Assembly: GCA_963813415.1 (NCBI GenBank)
Contig: CAWEYW010000009.1
Span: 806,001-870,000 of the forward strand
Direction of reading: 5' to 3'
Origin: CAIWHR01 sp963813415
Lineage (GTDB): Bacteria; Pseudomonadota; Gammaproteobacteria; Burkholderiales; Casimicrobiaceae
Length of the DNA stretch: 64,000 bases
The position numbers and the translations under genes were made by a program. The notes under the pieces are model-generated. The model saw only the letters and a program-made list of their open reading frames with translations. It did not search any database and was not told where the DNA came from. This document shows, piece after piece, positions 1-10,138 of this stretch; positions within the stretch are counted from its first letter, which is position 1, and each line of letters opens with the position of its first letter.

Positions 1-683
1 CGCCGGCGCACGTGATCGCCGGTGAGCTTCCAGGCTTCCACCTCGCCGACGTGCGTGACCTCGATCGGCACGAGCCGCAGCGCATCGAGCTTGCGCGGGG
101 CGCGAAAGAGCACGCCGCGCTTGTGGGCGGCGCGACCCTCCGGCGTATGTGCTGCCCATGCCGCGTAGCGCGTGGCGAGGTCCAGTTCGACCGCGTGCTC
201 CGCGGGGGCGAGCTGCCAGCGCGTCACGGCATTGGCGAAGTCGAGTTCCTTGAAGTCCGGGCCCAGTTCCGCCCCGAGCGTCGCGCGCAACGCCGCGCCG
301 TCGAAGCCCGCGGCCACGTCGGCCCTGTACGCGTTCATCGCCTTGCGCTGCACGAACAGACGCTTGACGGCAAAGAGCGGCGCGAGCTCGTGGTGCGCCG
401 CTTCGAGACTGCGGACTTCTGGAACGATCCCGAAGAGCTGCGCGACGAAGTCCTCCAGGTGCGGCCCTACTGCGATCAGCAGCTCGGATTCCTGCTTCAG
501 CGACAGCGCACTGGGGTTGTCGCGCGCACTGCGCAGCGCACCCGCGAGGTGGCCATCGGCGCCTTCGAGATGCTCGAGGAAGTGCGCGTCGATGCGCGCC
601 GCGCCCTCGACGCTATACAGCGAGTCGAAGTCGAGGCCGAAAGCCAGCGATAATGAGGGTGCGGAATCGAGAGGCATGGACAT
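1..683 (-). CDS. Large FAD-dependent pyridine nucleotide oxidoreductase, N-terminal part (partial)
   Basis: The reverse strand is open from ATG 683 (or in-frame ATG 677) to the left edge with no stop, about 227 codons. The translation contains SLKQESELLIAVGPHLEDFV near residue 50 and ELAPLFAVKRLFVQRKA near residue 95. From memory these match the helical N-terminal region of roughly 1,100-1,200 aa betaproteobacterial oxidoreductases that carry an Fe-S segment and a GltD-like FAD/NAD(P) module further on. Those catalytic parts lie outside the window, so the assignment rests on the N-terminal region alone. It is divergent from the ABC transporter gene at 912, sharing a 228-bp spacer. Open forward-strand frames over the same bases are antisense shadows. 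Confidence 0.6.
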   Translation of the reverse strand, partial: MSMPLDSAPSLSLAFGLDFDSLYSVEGAARIDAHFLEHLEGADGHLAGALRSARDNPSALSLKQESELLIAVGPHLEDFVAQLFGIVPEVRSLEAAHHELAPLFAVKRLFVQRKAMNAYRADVAAGFDGAALRATLGAELGPDFKELDFANAVTRWQLAPAEHAVELDLATRYAAWAAHTPEGRAAHKRGVLFRAPRKLDALRLVPIEVTHVGEVEAWKLTGDHVRR

Positions 684-911
684 GGGGGCGGCCGGCCCGG
701 AGGACGGCGGGCGAGTGCGGCAGCAGGACGCACGCGCAGCGAATGATCAAACCAGCGATTTTACCGCCCGGGAGGCATTCCCGTCCGGCACTCTGGTTCT
801 ATCGTCATGCTTTCGACGACAGCCCGCGGTCCATTACCGTCCGCGGGTCAACCGCCGCACCGGCCGGGCGTTGAGGGCTGGCCTGCAACAGCAAGGCATC
901 GAGGAGATCGC

Positions 912-2114
912 ATGAAGCGTGTGGCGCAATGGATGGCGGCAGGATCGCTCGTCGCAGTCGCGGTGCTGTCGGGCGTGGCCGCCGCACAGACGATCCGTGT
1001 CGGCGAGCTCAACAGCTACAAGCAGTTTCCGGCATTCCTGGAGCCGTACCGCAAGGGCATGGAACTCGCGCAGGACGAGATCAATGCCGCCGGCGGCGTG
1101 CTCGGACGGCCTCTCGAGATCATCGTGCGCGACGACAACGGCAATCCGGGCGATGCGGTCCGGGTCGCCGAGGAGCTGCTCACGCGCGAGCACGCGGTGA
1201 TGCTGCTCGGCACGTTCGCATCGAACGTCGGTCTCGCGGTTGCCGACCTCGCGAAGCAGCGCAAGGTGGTGTTTCTCGCCGCAGAGCCGCTCACCGACAA
1301 GATCGTCTGGGAGAACGGCAACCGCTATACGTTCCGGCTGCGCGCCTCGACGTATATGCAGACGGCGATGCTGGTGCCGGAAGCCGCGCGTCTCGGTAAG
1401 AAACGCTGGGCCATCGTGTACCCGAACTATGAATATGGCCAGGCGGCGACGGCGGCGTTCAAGCAGCAGCTCGCCGCACTGCAGCCCGGCAACGTCGAGT
1501 TCATCGAACAGGCGGTGACGCTCGGCAAGATCGAAGCGGGTCCGGTCGTCCAGGCGCTGGTCGATGCCAAGCCGGATGCCATCTTTTCGTCGCTGTTCGG
1601 CCCCGATCTTGCCCGCTTCGTGCGCGAGGGACAGCTCCGTGGCCTGTTCAAGGATCGGCCGGTGCTGAACCTGCTTGGCGGCGAGCCGGAGTACCTCGAT
1701 CCGCTCAAGGACGAGGCGCCGGTCGGCTGGTGGGTCACGGGCTACCCCTGGTATGCCATCGACACGCCCGAGCACAAGCGTTTTCGGGATGCCTACCAGG
1801 CAAAATTCAAGGATTACCCGCGACTGGGCTCGGTGGTCGGCTACAGCGCCGTGCGTGCGGCCGCGGCAGCGCTGCAGAAAGCGGGCTCGACCGACCCGGA
1901 GAAGCTGGTGGCGGCATTCACCGGGCTCGGCGTCGATACGCCCTTCGGACGGGTGACGTTTCGCGCGATCGATCACCAGTCGACCATGGGGGCTTATGTG
2001 GGCCGCACCGCAGTGCGCGACGGCAAGGGCGTGATGGTCGACTGGCGCTACGCCGACGGCAAGGACTTCCTGCCGCCGGACGACGTGGTCCGGCGCCTGC
2101 GACCCGTGCAGTAG
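912..2114 (+). CDS. Branched-chain amino-acid-type ABC transporter substrate-binding protein (LivK family)
   Basis: 400-aa periplasmic solute-binding protein. A Sec signal peptide occupies about residues 1-25 (MKRVAQWMAAGSLVAVAVLS, ending VAAAQ). Two type-I periplasmic lobes follow, with family features GMELAQDEINAAGGVLGRPL, VRDDNGNPGDAVRVAEELL and WAIVYPNYEYGQ. Start at ATG 912 is set by GAGGAG at about 900-905; an in-frame open stretch back to 807 has no signal-peptide character. It delivers ligand to the fused permease and ATPase that follow (2224-4868). The family binds amino acids, amides, aromatic acids or short organic acids, so the ligand cannot be read from sequence. Confidence 0.9.
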   Translation: MKRVAQWMAAGSLVAVAVLSGVAAAQTIRVGELNSYKQFPAFLEPYRKGMELAQDEINAAGGVLGRPLEIIVRDDNGNPGDAVRVAEELLTREHAVMLLGTFASNVGLAVADLAKQRKVVFLAAEPLTDKIVWENGNRYTFRLRASTYMQTAMLVPEAARLGKKRWAIVYPNYEYGQAATAAFKQQLAALQPGNVEFIEQAVTLGKIEAGPVVQALVDAKPDAIFSSLFGPDLARFVREGQLRGLFKDRPVLNLLGGEPEYLDPLKDEAPVGWWVTGYPWYAIDTPEHKRFRDAYQAKFKDYPRLGSVVGYSAVRAAAAALQKAGSTDPEKLVAAFTGLGVDTPFGRVTFRAIDHQSTMGAYVGRTAVRDGKGVMVDWRYADGKDFLPPDDVVRRLRPVQ

Positions 2115-2154
2115 CCGTTGGACGAGCCGGCCCGCCTCTGTGCGGCCGACCGGC

Positions 2155-2160
2155 TAGAAT
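2155..2160 (+). promoter_or_regulatory. Candidate -10 box (GCTAGAAT context)
   Basis: TAGAAT lies inside CGGCTAGAATCGGGGCC, 64 bases before the permease start at 2224 and 41 bases after the binding-protein stop. The same octamer-like context recurs before the genes at 8571 and 36168. No good -35 hexamer sits 16-18 bases upstream, so the call rests on recurrence and position. Confidence 0.3.
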
Positions 2161-2223
2161 CGGGGCCCGCATCCTCTCGGGGCCGATGCGCGCACCAGGC
2201 GCGCGCGCCCCGCTGACACCGTC

Positions 2224-4113
2224 TTGTCCAGCTTCTCCGCCGGCGCCCTGTTCGCGCAGCTCGTCACCGGGCTGGCGAGTGCATCGTCACTGTTCGTCGT
2301 TGCGGCGGGCCTGACGCTGATCTTCGGCGTCACCCGCGTGGTCAACTTTGCGCATGGCTCCCTGTATATGCTCGGCGCCTATCTCGCGGTGACGGTGATC
2401 CAGGCGCTGCCGGAAGCCGGATGGGCGTTCTGGGCGGGCGTGCTCGTCGCGGCACTTGCCGTCGCGGCACTTGGTGCGCTCATGGAACGCACCCTCCTCA
2501 AGCCGATCTACGGCGCGCCCGAACTGTTGCAGCTGATCGCGACGTTCGGCGTGGTGCTGATCGTACGCGATGCGGTGCTCGCCGCGTGGGGCGCAGAGGA
2601 CCTCCTCGGCCCGCGTGCACCGGGGCTGCGCGGTGCGGTCGACATCATGGGCCGTGCGATTCCGTCGTACGACCTTTTTCTGCTGGGGCTCGGCCCCCTC
2701 GTGCTGCTCGGCTTGTGGTGGCTGCTCGCGCGGACGCGCTTCGGCATGCTCGTGCGCGCCGCGACCGAGAACCGCACGATCGCCGCCGCGCTGGGCATCG
2801 ACGAGCGCCTGCTCTTCACCGTCGTGTTCACCCTCGGCGCGGGGCTCGCGGGTCTCGCGGGCGCCCTGCAACTCCCCCGCGAACCTGCCAATCTCGGCAT
2901 GGATATCGCGATCATCGCAGAGGCTTTCGTCGTGACGGTGGTCGGCGGGCTGGGGTCCATCCCGGGGGCCTTCGTGGCTGCGCTGCTCATCGGCCTCACG
3001 AAGGCGCTTTGCGTGGCGCTCGGAACCGTGAACATCGCCGGCGTGGCCGTGGCGTTCCCCAAGCTCACGCTGGTGGCCGAGTTCGTCGTGATGGCGATCG
3101 TATTGAGCGTGCGGCCACAGGGACTCCTCGGCGCGCCGGTGACCATCGCACCGGTGACCACGATCCCCGAGCAGCGGCGCCTCGTTCGCCCCCCCGGCAT
3201 GCGCGCCGTGGCGGGCGGCGTCGTCGCGCTCGCGGTTGCGGCATCGCTGCCGCTCTTCACCGATACGTACACGCTGATCCTGGCTACCGACGTGCTCGTG
3301 TTCGCGCTCTTCGCGGCGAGCCTCCAGTTCATGATGGGCGCTGGCGGCATGGCCTCGTTCGGGCACGCGGCCTATTTCGGGCTCGGCGCCTACGCGGCGG
3401 CGATGGTGCTGAAGGCCGGATGGCCGATGTTCGGGGCAGTGGCAGCAGCGCCGGTCGTCGCCCTCGCCGGCGCCGTCGTGTTCGGCTGGTTTTGCGTGCG
3501 CCTGTCGGGCGTGTATCTCGCGATGCTGACGCTGGCGTTCGCCCAGATCGTGTGGTCGATCGTGTTCCAGTGGACCACCTTCACCGGCGGGTCGAACGGC
3601 CTCGTCGGGATCTGGCCCGCGGCAGCGCTCGCCGACAAGCGGGCGTACTACTGGTTCGCCTTGGCGCTGGTCGCCGTGGCGCTCGTCGCTATCGCATGGC
3701 TCGGTCAGAGCGCGTTCGGCTACGCGCTGCGGGGCGCGCGCGATTCACCGCTGCGCGCCGAGGCGCTTGGCATCGACGTCCGCCGCACGCAATGGCTTTC
3801 GTTCGCGCTCGCGGGTGGCTTCGCGGGTCTCGCAGGCGGCGTGTACGCGTTCTCCAAAGGCAGCATCTCGCCCGAAACGCTCGCCATTCCGCACTCCATC
3901 GACGCGCTGGTCATGGTGCTGCTCGGCGGGCTCAACGCACTCGCGGGACCGCTCCTCGGTGCTGCCGCCTTCACCTGGCTGCAGGATGGCCTCGCGCGCG
4001 TCACCGAATACTGGCGCGCGGCCATCGGCGTGGTCATTCTGCTGCTCGTGCTGGTGTTCCCCATGGGCATCGGCGGCGCCCTCGAGCGGCTCTTGTTGCG
4101 CTTGCGTTCGTGA
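2224..4113 (+). CDS. Fused LivH-LivM ABC transporter permease
   Basis: 629-aa inner-membrane protein joining the two branched-chain-type permeases that are usually separate. Residues 1-300 are LivH-like (FGVTRVVNFAHGSLYMLGAY, and an ATPase-coupling loop around ALGIDERLLF). After a Pro/Arg-rich linker near 310-330, residues 335-629 are LivM-like (GMASFGHAAYFGLGAYAAAM, coupling loop around EALGIDVRRTQWLSFALAGG). About 16-18 membrane segments are expected. The start is a TTG; no ATG or GTG lies near it in frame. The stop overlaps the GTG of the ATPase gene (GTGA), implying translational coupling. The fusion is real in sequence: one uninterrupted frame with intact halves. Confidence 0.9.
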   Translation: MSSFSAGALFAQLVTGLASASSLFVVAAGLTLIFGVTRVVNFAHGSLYMLGAYLAVTVIQALPEAGWAFWAGVLVAALAVAALGALMERTLLKPIYGAPELLQLIATFGVVLIVRDAVLAAWGAEDLLGPRAPGLRGAVDIMGRAIPSYDLFLLGLGPLVLLGLWWLLARTRFGMLVRAATENRTIAAALGIDERLLFTVVFTLGAGLAGLAGALQLPREPANLGMDIAIIAEAFVVTVVGGLGSIPGAFVAALLIGLTKALCVALGTVNIAGVAVAFPKLTLVAEFVVMAIVLSVRPQGLLGAPVTIAPVTTIPEQRRLVRPPGMRAVAGGVVALAVAASLPLFTDTYTLILATDVLVFALFAASLQFMMGAGGMASFGHAAYFGLGAYAAAMVLKAGWPMFGAVAAAPVVALAGAVVFGWFCVRLSGVYLAMLTLAFAQIVWSIVFQWTTFTGGSNGLVGIWPAAALADKRAYYWFALALVAVALVAIAWLGQSAFGYALRGARDSPLRAEALGIDVRRTQWLSFALAGGFAGLAGGVYAFSKGSISPETLAIPHSIDALVMVLLGGLNALAGPLLGAAAFTWLQDGLARVTEYWRAAIGVVILLLVLVFPMGIGGALERLLLRLRS

Positions 4114-4868
4114 CTCCGGCACTGCGCGCGAGCGGTCTCAGGAAAGCCTTCGGCGGGGTCGAGGCGGTGCGTAATGTATCGCTGCAAGTGGAAGCGGGGG
4201 AAATCGTTGCGCTCATCGGCCCGAACGGCGCTGGCAAGACCACCTGCTTCAACTTGCTGAACGGCCAGCTGCGACCGGACCAAGGCACCGTGGAGCTGGA
4301 AGGACATCGCATCGACGGCCTGCCCCCGCGCGATGTCGCGCGGCACGGTGTGGCACGCACCTTCCAGGTAGCCGCGACCTTCCCATCGATGACGGTGCGC
4401 GAGAACGTGCAGGTCGCGCTGCTCGCCCATGCCGGATGGCAGGCGAGCCTCACGCGCCGCGCTCCTGCCGCCTTCCGCACCGAAGCCGATGCGCTGCTCG
4501 AGCGCGTGCGCATGACCCGCTTCGCCGACCAGGCTTGCGCGACCCTGGCCTATGGCGACGCGAAGCGCATCGAGCTCGCTCTGGCGCTGGCCGGCGAGCC
4601 CCGCGTGTTGCTGATGGACGAGCCCACGGCGGGCATGTCGCCGCGCTCCCGCGGTCGCTTGATGCAACTCGCCGCGGATCTTGCGCGTGCGCAGCGCATC
4701 GCGGTGCTGTTCACCGAGCACGACATGGATGTGGTGTTCGAGTTTGCCGACCGCATCATCGTTCTGGACAAGGGCGAAATCATTGCCAGCGGGACGGCCG
4801 CGGAGATCCGCGCCGATGCGCAGGTGCGCGCGGTCTATCTCGGCGAGGACACCGGGGCGACGCCCTGA
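4110..4868 (+). CDS. ABC transporter ATP-binding protein (LivG family)
   Basis: 252-aa cytoplasmic ATPase with Walker A GPNGAGKTT near residue 38, Walker B VLLMDEPTAGMSP near 165, and the LivG-type C-terminus (FTEHDMDVVFEFADRIIVLD). The signature loop is the divergent LivG form, TLAYGDAKRIELALAL, rather than LSGGQ. The GTG start at 4110 overlaps the permease stop. Branched-chain systems normally use two ATPases, LivG and LivF, but no livF follows; the next gene is convergent. The complex may use LivG as a homodimer or borrow a LivF encoded elsewhere. Confidence 0.9.
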   Translation: MTPALRASGLRKAFGGVEAVRNVSLQVEAGEIVALIGPNGAGKTTCFNLLNGQLRPDQGTVELEGHRIDGLPPRDVARHGVARTFQVAATFPSMTVRENVQVALLAHAGWQASLTRRAPAAFRTEADALLERVRMTRFADQACATLAYGDAKRIELALALAGEPRVLLMDEPTAGMSPRSRGRLMQLAADLARAQRIAVLFTEHDMDVVFEFADRIIVLDKGEIIASGTAAEIRADAQVRAVYLGEDTGATP

Positions 4869-4905
4869 AGCGCCTGCCATCCGGCCATCTACCCGCGCTC
4901 AGCAG

Positions 4906-6081
4906 CTACGACCGCAAACGCCCCAATCCGGCGTCCAGGTCGGCAATGAGGTCGTTCACGTCTTCGAGTCCGACGTGGAGGCGCAGGCACGGACCGCCGG
5001 GCGACCAGCTCGTGACGGTGCGCGTGCGCTCCGGCTCCGTGGGAATGATGAGGCTTTCGAACCCGCCCCAGCTCCAGCCCATCCTGAAGAGCCGCATGTG
5101 ATCGAGCATGGCGGCGATGCGCTCCGGACCCACCGGCTGCAGCACCACGCCAAGCAGTCCCGATGCCGCGCGGAAATCGCGCCGCCAGAGCTCGTGCCCG
5201 GGTGCACCGGGCAGCGCCGGATACAGCACCTCCCGCACTTCCGCGCGATCGCGGAGCCACGTCGCAACGGCCAGGGCGCTGCGCTCGTGCTGCGCAAGAC
5301 GCACGGCCAGGGTGCGCAATCCGCGCAGCGCCAGAAACGCGTCGTCGCTCGATGGCGTGACGCCCATGTCGGTCCAAAGCCGATGCAACGCCGGGAAGGT
5401 CGCGGCATTGGCGACGATGACGCCGAGCAGCACGTCGGAGTGGCCGCCGATGTACTTGGTCGCCGCGTGCACCGAAACGTCGACGCCGTGCTCGAAGGCG
5501 CGAAAGCCGAGCGGCGTCGCCCAGGTGTTGTCGAGCACCACTTTCGCGCCGTGCGCGTGCGCGGCCGCCGCAATCGCCGGGATGTCCTGCACCTCGAAAG
5601 TCAGCGAGCCCGGCGACTCGGTGAACACCACGCGCGTGTTGGACCGGAACAGCGCTGCGATGCCGGCACCAAGCGCCGGGTCGTAGTACGTCACGTCGAT
5701 GTTCTGCCGGCGCAGATGGTTGTCACAAAAGCGGCGCGTGGGTCCGTACACGACATCGCTCACCAGCAGGTGGTCGCCTGCCGAGAGCATGGCCAGGAGC
5801 GGCAATGTCGTCGCGGTGAGGCCCGACGGCACGGCCAGCGCCCGGTGGCCGCCCTCGAGCGCGGCAATGGCGTCCTGCAGGTCGCAGACGGTCGGCATCC
5901 CGTGCAAGCCGTAGCTGACCGAACCGTAGGCGCCGCGCCGTGCCGCCTCGAGGTCGGCCACGGTCGGAAACAGGATCGTGGAGGCGCGGAATACCGGCGT
6001 GTTCACCGCCCCAAGATAGCGCTGCGGATCGCGCCCGAGATGCACGACCGCGGTGGCAGGTTTTTCGAACTCGTCGCTCAT
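4906..6081 (-). CDS. metC: Cystathionine beta-lyase (Cys/Met metabolism PLP enzyme)
   Basis: 391-aa PLP-dependent enzyme of the Cys/Met gamma-family, of usual length. It cleaves cystathionine to homocysteine, pyruvate and ammonia in the cytoplasm. The internal-aldimine lysine is in SVHAATKYIGGHSDVLLG (about residue 210); VVLDNTWATP carries the pyridine-nitrogen aspartate, and GSVSYGLHGMPT and ALAVPSGLTAT are conserved cofactor segments. Its ATG overlaps the gluconokinase stop (ATGA), so it is the last gene of a coupled gnd-gntK-metC unit. Cystathionine gamma-synthase or gamma-lyase are alternatives; overall sequence favours the beta-lyase. Confidence 0.88.
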   Translation of the reverse strand: MSDEFEKPATAVVHLGRDPQRYLGAVNTPVFRASTILFPTVADLEAARRGAYGSVSYGLHGMPTVCDLQDAIAALEGGHRALAVPSGLTATTLPLLAMLSAGDHLLVSDVVYGPTRRFCDNHLRRQNIDVTYYDPALGAGIAALFRSNTRVVFTESPGSLTFEVQDIPAIAAAAHAHGAKVVLDNTWATPLGFRAFEHGVDVSVHAATKYIGGHSDVLLGVIVANAATFPALHRLWTDMGVTPSSDDAFLALRGLRTLAVRLAQHERSALAVATWLRDRAEVREVLYPALPGAPGHELWRRDFRAASGLLGVVLQPVGPERIAAMLDHMRLFRMGWSWGGFESLIIPTEPERTRTVTSWSPGGPCLRLHVGLEDVNDLIADLDAGLGRLRS

Positions 6082-6577
6082 GGCGCCAGGCTGACGGGCG
6101 GGGCTGCGAACGCCTTGCAGATCGCGCTCACCTGCGCGCCCAGCGGCAGCGCCGCGTCGATCACCAGCGCGTCGTCGGGCTCCTCGAGCGCCGCGTACTG
6201 GCTGTCGAGCAGCGATGCCGGCATGTAATGGCCTTCACGCATCGCGAGCCGGCTCGCGATCGTCTCCCGATCGCCCTTCACATACACGAAGCGCACGCCG
6301 CCCGCCTGCAGCAGACGCGAGCGGTACGCCTGCTTCAGCGCCGAGCAGGCAAGCACCGCGTGCTCCTGCCGTGCATTGATCGCCGCCAGTTCGTCGCGCA
6401 GGCGGTCGAGCCACGGCCAGCGATCCTTGTCGGTCAGCGGAATGCCTTGCGCCATCTTGGCGACGTTCGCAGGCGGGTGAAAGTCGTCGGCATCCAGAAA
6501 ATGCCAGCCGAGCGCATCGGCCACGGCGCGGCCGATCGTGGTCTTGCCGCAGCCGCAGACGCCCATCAGCACGATGA

Positions 6578-6581
<4 letters not shown>
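6078..6581 (-). CDS. gntK: Gluconokinase
   Basis: 167-aa P-loop kinase of usual GntK/IdnK size, converting gluconate and ATP to 6-phosphogluconate. Walker A is GVCGCGKTT at residues 7-15; conserved substrate and lid segments include FLDADDFHPPANVAKMAQG, PLTDKDRWPWLDRL and ALKQAYRSRL. The ATG at 6581 overlaps the stop of 6-phosphogluconate dehydrogenase (ATGA); an open frame upstream to 7013 is read-through of that gene in another frame. Next to gnd it forms a two-step route from gluconate into the pentose phosphate pool. Confidence 0.93.
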
Positions 6582-7489
<908 letters not shown>

Positions 7490-7532
7490 CGCGGGGCCTG
7501 CTCGTGGAAAACGAAATCGTACCGCACCGGCA

Positions 7533-8417
7533 TCACCGCGCGGGGTTGACTGCCAGCATGAGCGCCGGTTTCGAGCGTGCAGCAGCGATCGCCGCGGCCA
7601 CGAGGAGCGCCGCGCCGGCCCACATGCGCCAACCGGGAACCTCCCCGAGCAGCGCCCACGCCAGCAGCATTCCATAAACCGGCTCGAGTGCGGCGACGAT
7701 GCTCGCGAGGTGTGCGGTCACCGTACGCAGGCTGGCGATGAAGAGCGTATGGGCAAGCGCCGTGCACAGCACCCCGAGAGTGACCAGCAGCACGTAGTCA
7801 CGCGGCGTCGGCGTGGCGGCCACAAACGCGGTCCAGGCAAACGGCAGCAGACATGCGGCAGCCGCAGCGTTCTGCCACAACGCGATGTCGAGCGCCGGCC
7901 GACGCTGCGCCTCGCGGCGGTTGATGACCGCGAGCAGCGCAAACGTCGCGGCGGATACGAGGCCCCATCCCAATCCGCGAATCGCCGCATCGCTCCAGTC
8001 CCACTGCGGCACGACCAGCACGAGACCACCGACCACCAGCAGCGACGTCCACCCGTCACGGGCGCGGAACGGCCGGCCGAGCATGAGGCATTCGAGCAGC
8101 AGGGTGAACAACGGGAAGGTTGCGTATCCGAGGAGGCCGATCGCCACGGTCGAGGTCTGCACCGCGGCAAAGAAACTGACCCAGTGCAGGGCGAGCACCG
8201 CACCGCTCGCGAACATCCGCAGCTCGACCCGTCGCCCGCTGGTCGGCCAGTGCGGACGGATGAGCGCCAGCGTGATGGCCGCAACGACGGTGCGGCCCAA
8301 GACGATCAGCACGGGGGAGAGCGCGATCCACTTGCCGAACAATCCCGCGAACCCGAACAGCAGGACCGCCGCATTCAGGGCGGCAAGCGAGCGCGCAGGG
8401 GCCGACGGGTTGGACAC
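7533..8417 (-). CDS. EamA/DMT-family membrane transporter
   Basis: 294-aa inner-membrane protein with ten predicted hydrophobic segments arranged as two EamA repeats (about residues 12-140 and 150-285). The second repeat ends with TAHLASIVAALEPVYGMLLAWALLGE, the conserved drug/metabolite transporter pattern. These proteins usually export amino acids, metabolites or drugs; the substrate cannot be inferred. It ends 43 bases before gnd on the same strand and may head that operon. A second EamA protein at 50748 is only distantly similar. Confidence 0.85.
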   Translation of the reverse strand: MSNPSAPARSLAALNAAVLLFGFAGLFGKWIALSPVLIVLGRTVVAAITLALIRPHWPTSGRRVELRMFASGAVLALHWVSFFAAVQTSTVAIGLLGYATFPLFTLLLECLMLGRPFRARDGWTSLLVVGGLVLVVPQWDWSDAAIRGLGWGLVSAATFALLAVINRREAQRRPALDIALWQNAAAAACLLPFAWTAFVAATPTPRDYVLLVTLGVLCTALAHTLFIASLRTVTAHLASIVAALEPVYGMLLAWALLGEVPGWRMWAGAALLVAAAIAAARSKPALMLAVNPAR

Positions 8418-8504
8418 GCTTTCGACAGATCCGGTAATCGAAAAGGCACGTCATGCTACCCGAGCAGCCGCCCCCCAGGGCTGCCGGTCATGCAAGCGAG
8501 GCGC

Positions 8505-8510
8505 TAGAAT
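8505..8510 (+). promoter_or_regulatory. Candidate -10 box before the glutamine-synthetase-like gene
   Basis: TAGAAT in GGCGCTAGAATCGGCC lies 60 bases upstream of ATG 8571, giving a plausible 5' leader of about 55 nt ending in the ribosome site CAGGAG at 8555-8560. The -35 position is weak. Confidence 0.35.
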
Positions 8511-8570
8511 CGGCCTCCCAAGATGCGCCCGGTCGCGGCGCGTTCGCCCCCCGCCAGGAGAGCCGTAACA

Positions 8571-9944
8571 ATGCCCACGACCATCCCCGCTGCACAGATC
8601 GTCGACGCCGTGCGCAACGCGCCCGGCAACCGCGTCAAGGTGGCGGTCGCCGACATCGACGGCGTCCTGCGCGGCAAGTATCTCCACAAGGAGAAGTTCT
8701 TCTCCGTCGTCGACGGCGGGTTCGGTTTCTGCGACGTCGTGTTCGGCTGGGACATGATGGACGCGTGCTACGACAACACGACGCTCACGGGATGGCACAA
8801 GGGCTTCCCCGATGCGCACGCCCGCCTCGATCTCGGCACGTACCGCACGGTGCCATGGGACGACAACGTGCCGTTCTTCCTGGGCGAATTCATCACCCAC
8901 CACGAGGGCCGCGAGGTGCCGCTGCCGATCTGTCCGCGGCAGGTGCTGAAGCGCGTGCTGAAGCGTGCGGAGCGGCTGGGCGTGATCCCGATGTGCGGCA
9001 TGGAGTTCGAGTGGTTCAACTTCCGCGAGACACCGCAATCGTGGGCGCAGAAGCAGGGCGTGGGTCCCACCACGATCACGCCGGGGATGTTCGGTTATTC
9101 GCTGCTGCGCGCGGGCGCCAATCGCGAGTTCTTCGAGGCGCTGTTTCATGAGCTCGACGCGTTCGGCGTGCCGATCGAGGGGCTGCACACCGAGACGGGT
9201 CCCGGCGTGTACGAGGTCGCGTTGCTGTTCTCGGAAGCGCTCGAGGCCGCGGATCGCGCGGTGCTGTTCAAGACCGGAGCCAAGGAGATCGGCGCGCGCT
9301 TCGGGATCATGCCGAGCTTCATGGCCAAGTGGAACCAGCATCTGCCCGGCTGCTCGGGACACATCCATCAGTCCCTCTCCGATGGAACCAGGAACCTGTT
9401 CCACGACGGCGATGGCCGCCATGGCATCAGCAAGCTGTTCGAGAGCTATCTCGCCGGTCAGGTCGAGACCCTGATGGAATTCGCGCCCATGTTCTGGCCG
9501 ACCGTGAACAGCTACAAGCGGCTGGTCGACGGTTTCTGGGCGCCGGTGAAGCCGACATGGGGCATCGACAACCGCACGGCCAGCTTCCGGGTGATTCCCG
9601 GATCGCCGAAGTCGACGCGGCTCGAGACGCGCTGCCCGGGCGCCGACATGAATCCGTACCTCGCCGCTGCAGCCGTGATCGCAGCCGGACTCGACGGCGT
9701 CGAGCGAAAGCTCGCGCTCACCGCACCGCCGATCCACGGCACCAACGAAGGCGCCGAGAACATTCCGCGCGCGCCGCGCTCGCTCATCGAGACCACGCGC
9801 ATCTTCCGGGCATCCGAACGGGCCCGCGACTGGTTCGGCGATGATTTCGTCGATCATTTCGCCGCGACGCGCGAGTGGGAATGGCGGCAATGGCAGGACG
9901 CGGTGACCGACTGGGAGATGAAGCGCTATTTCGAGATCATTTAG
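8571..9944 (+). CDS. Glutamine synthetase family protein (gamma-glutamyl-amine ligase-like)
   Basis: 457-aa ATP-dependent ligase of the glutamine synthetase fold. Metal and ATP residues are intact: GMEFEWFNF (about residue 145), GPGVYEVAL (about 210), GCSGHIHQSL (about 262), then NSYKRL, DNRTASFRVI and the C-terminal ETRCPGADMNPYLAAAAVI. The N-terminal domain is of the PuuA/GlnA3/GlnA4 kind (VAVADIDGVLRGKYLHKEKF). Such enzymes glutamylate amines, polyamines or ethanolamine rather than making bulk glutamine. Start is ATG 8571 after CAGGAG. A PuuD-like hydrolase, an alcohol and an aldehyde dehydrogenase lie 8-11 kb downstream, consistent with a gamma-glutamylated amine route. Confidence 0.85.
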   Translation: MPTTIPAAQIVDAVRNAPGNRVKVAVADIDGVLRGKYLHKEKFFSVVDGGFGFCDVVFGWDMMDACYDNTTLTGWHKGFPDAHARLDLGTYRTVPWDDNVPFFLGEFITHHEGREVPLPICPRQVLKRVLKRAERLGVIPMCGMEFEWFNFRETPQSWAQKQGVGPTTITPGMFGYSLLRAGANREFFEALFHELDAFGVPIEGLHTETGPGVYEVALLFSEALEAADRAVLFKTGAKEIGARFGIMPSFMAKWNQHLPGCSGHIHQSLSDGTRNLFHDGDGRHGISKLFESYLAGQVETLMEFAPMFWPTVNSYKRLVDGFWAPVKPTWGIDNRTASFRVIPGSPKSTRLETRCPGADMNPYLAAAAVIAAGLDGVERKLALTAPPIHGTNEGAENIPRAPRSLIETTRIFRASERARDWFGDDFVDHFAATREWEWRQWQDAVTDWEMKRYFEII

Positions 9945-10138
9945 TGCGGGACGTGGCGGGCGCAGGAAGCTGCCTCGCGTCATCGATCTGAATGCGAGCC
10001 ATCCTCGGCGGGCAGTGGGCTTACGGCGTCCGGGCGCATAGGGCACACCGCTGTATCGAGCATGGCTTGATGATCCTCAAGCCCTGCCGGTTCGCCGCGC
10101 TCTAGACTTTTCCGCATTGCCTGCCGCCGGGAAGGTAC

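Noticed and set aside
2421..4109. Long forward frame running into livG
   Set aside because: Arg/Gly/Ala-rich out-of-frame reading of the fused permease; only the part from GTG 4110 is coding.
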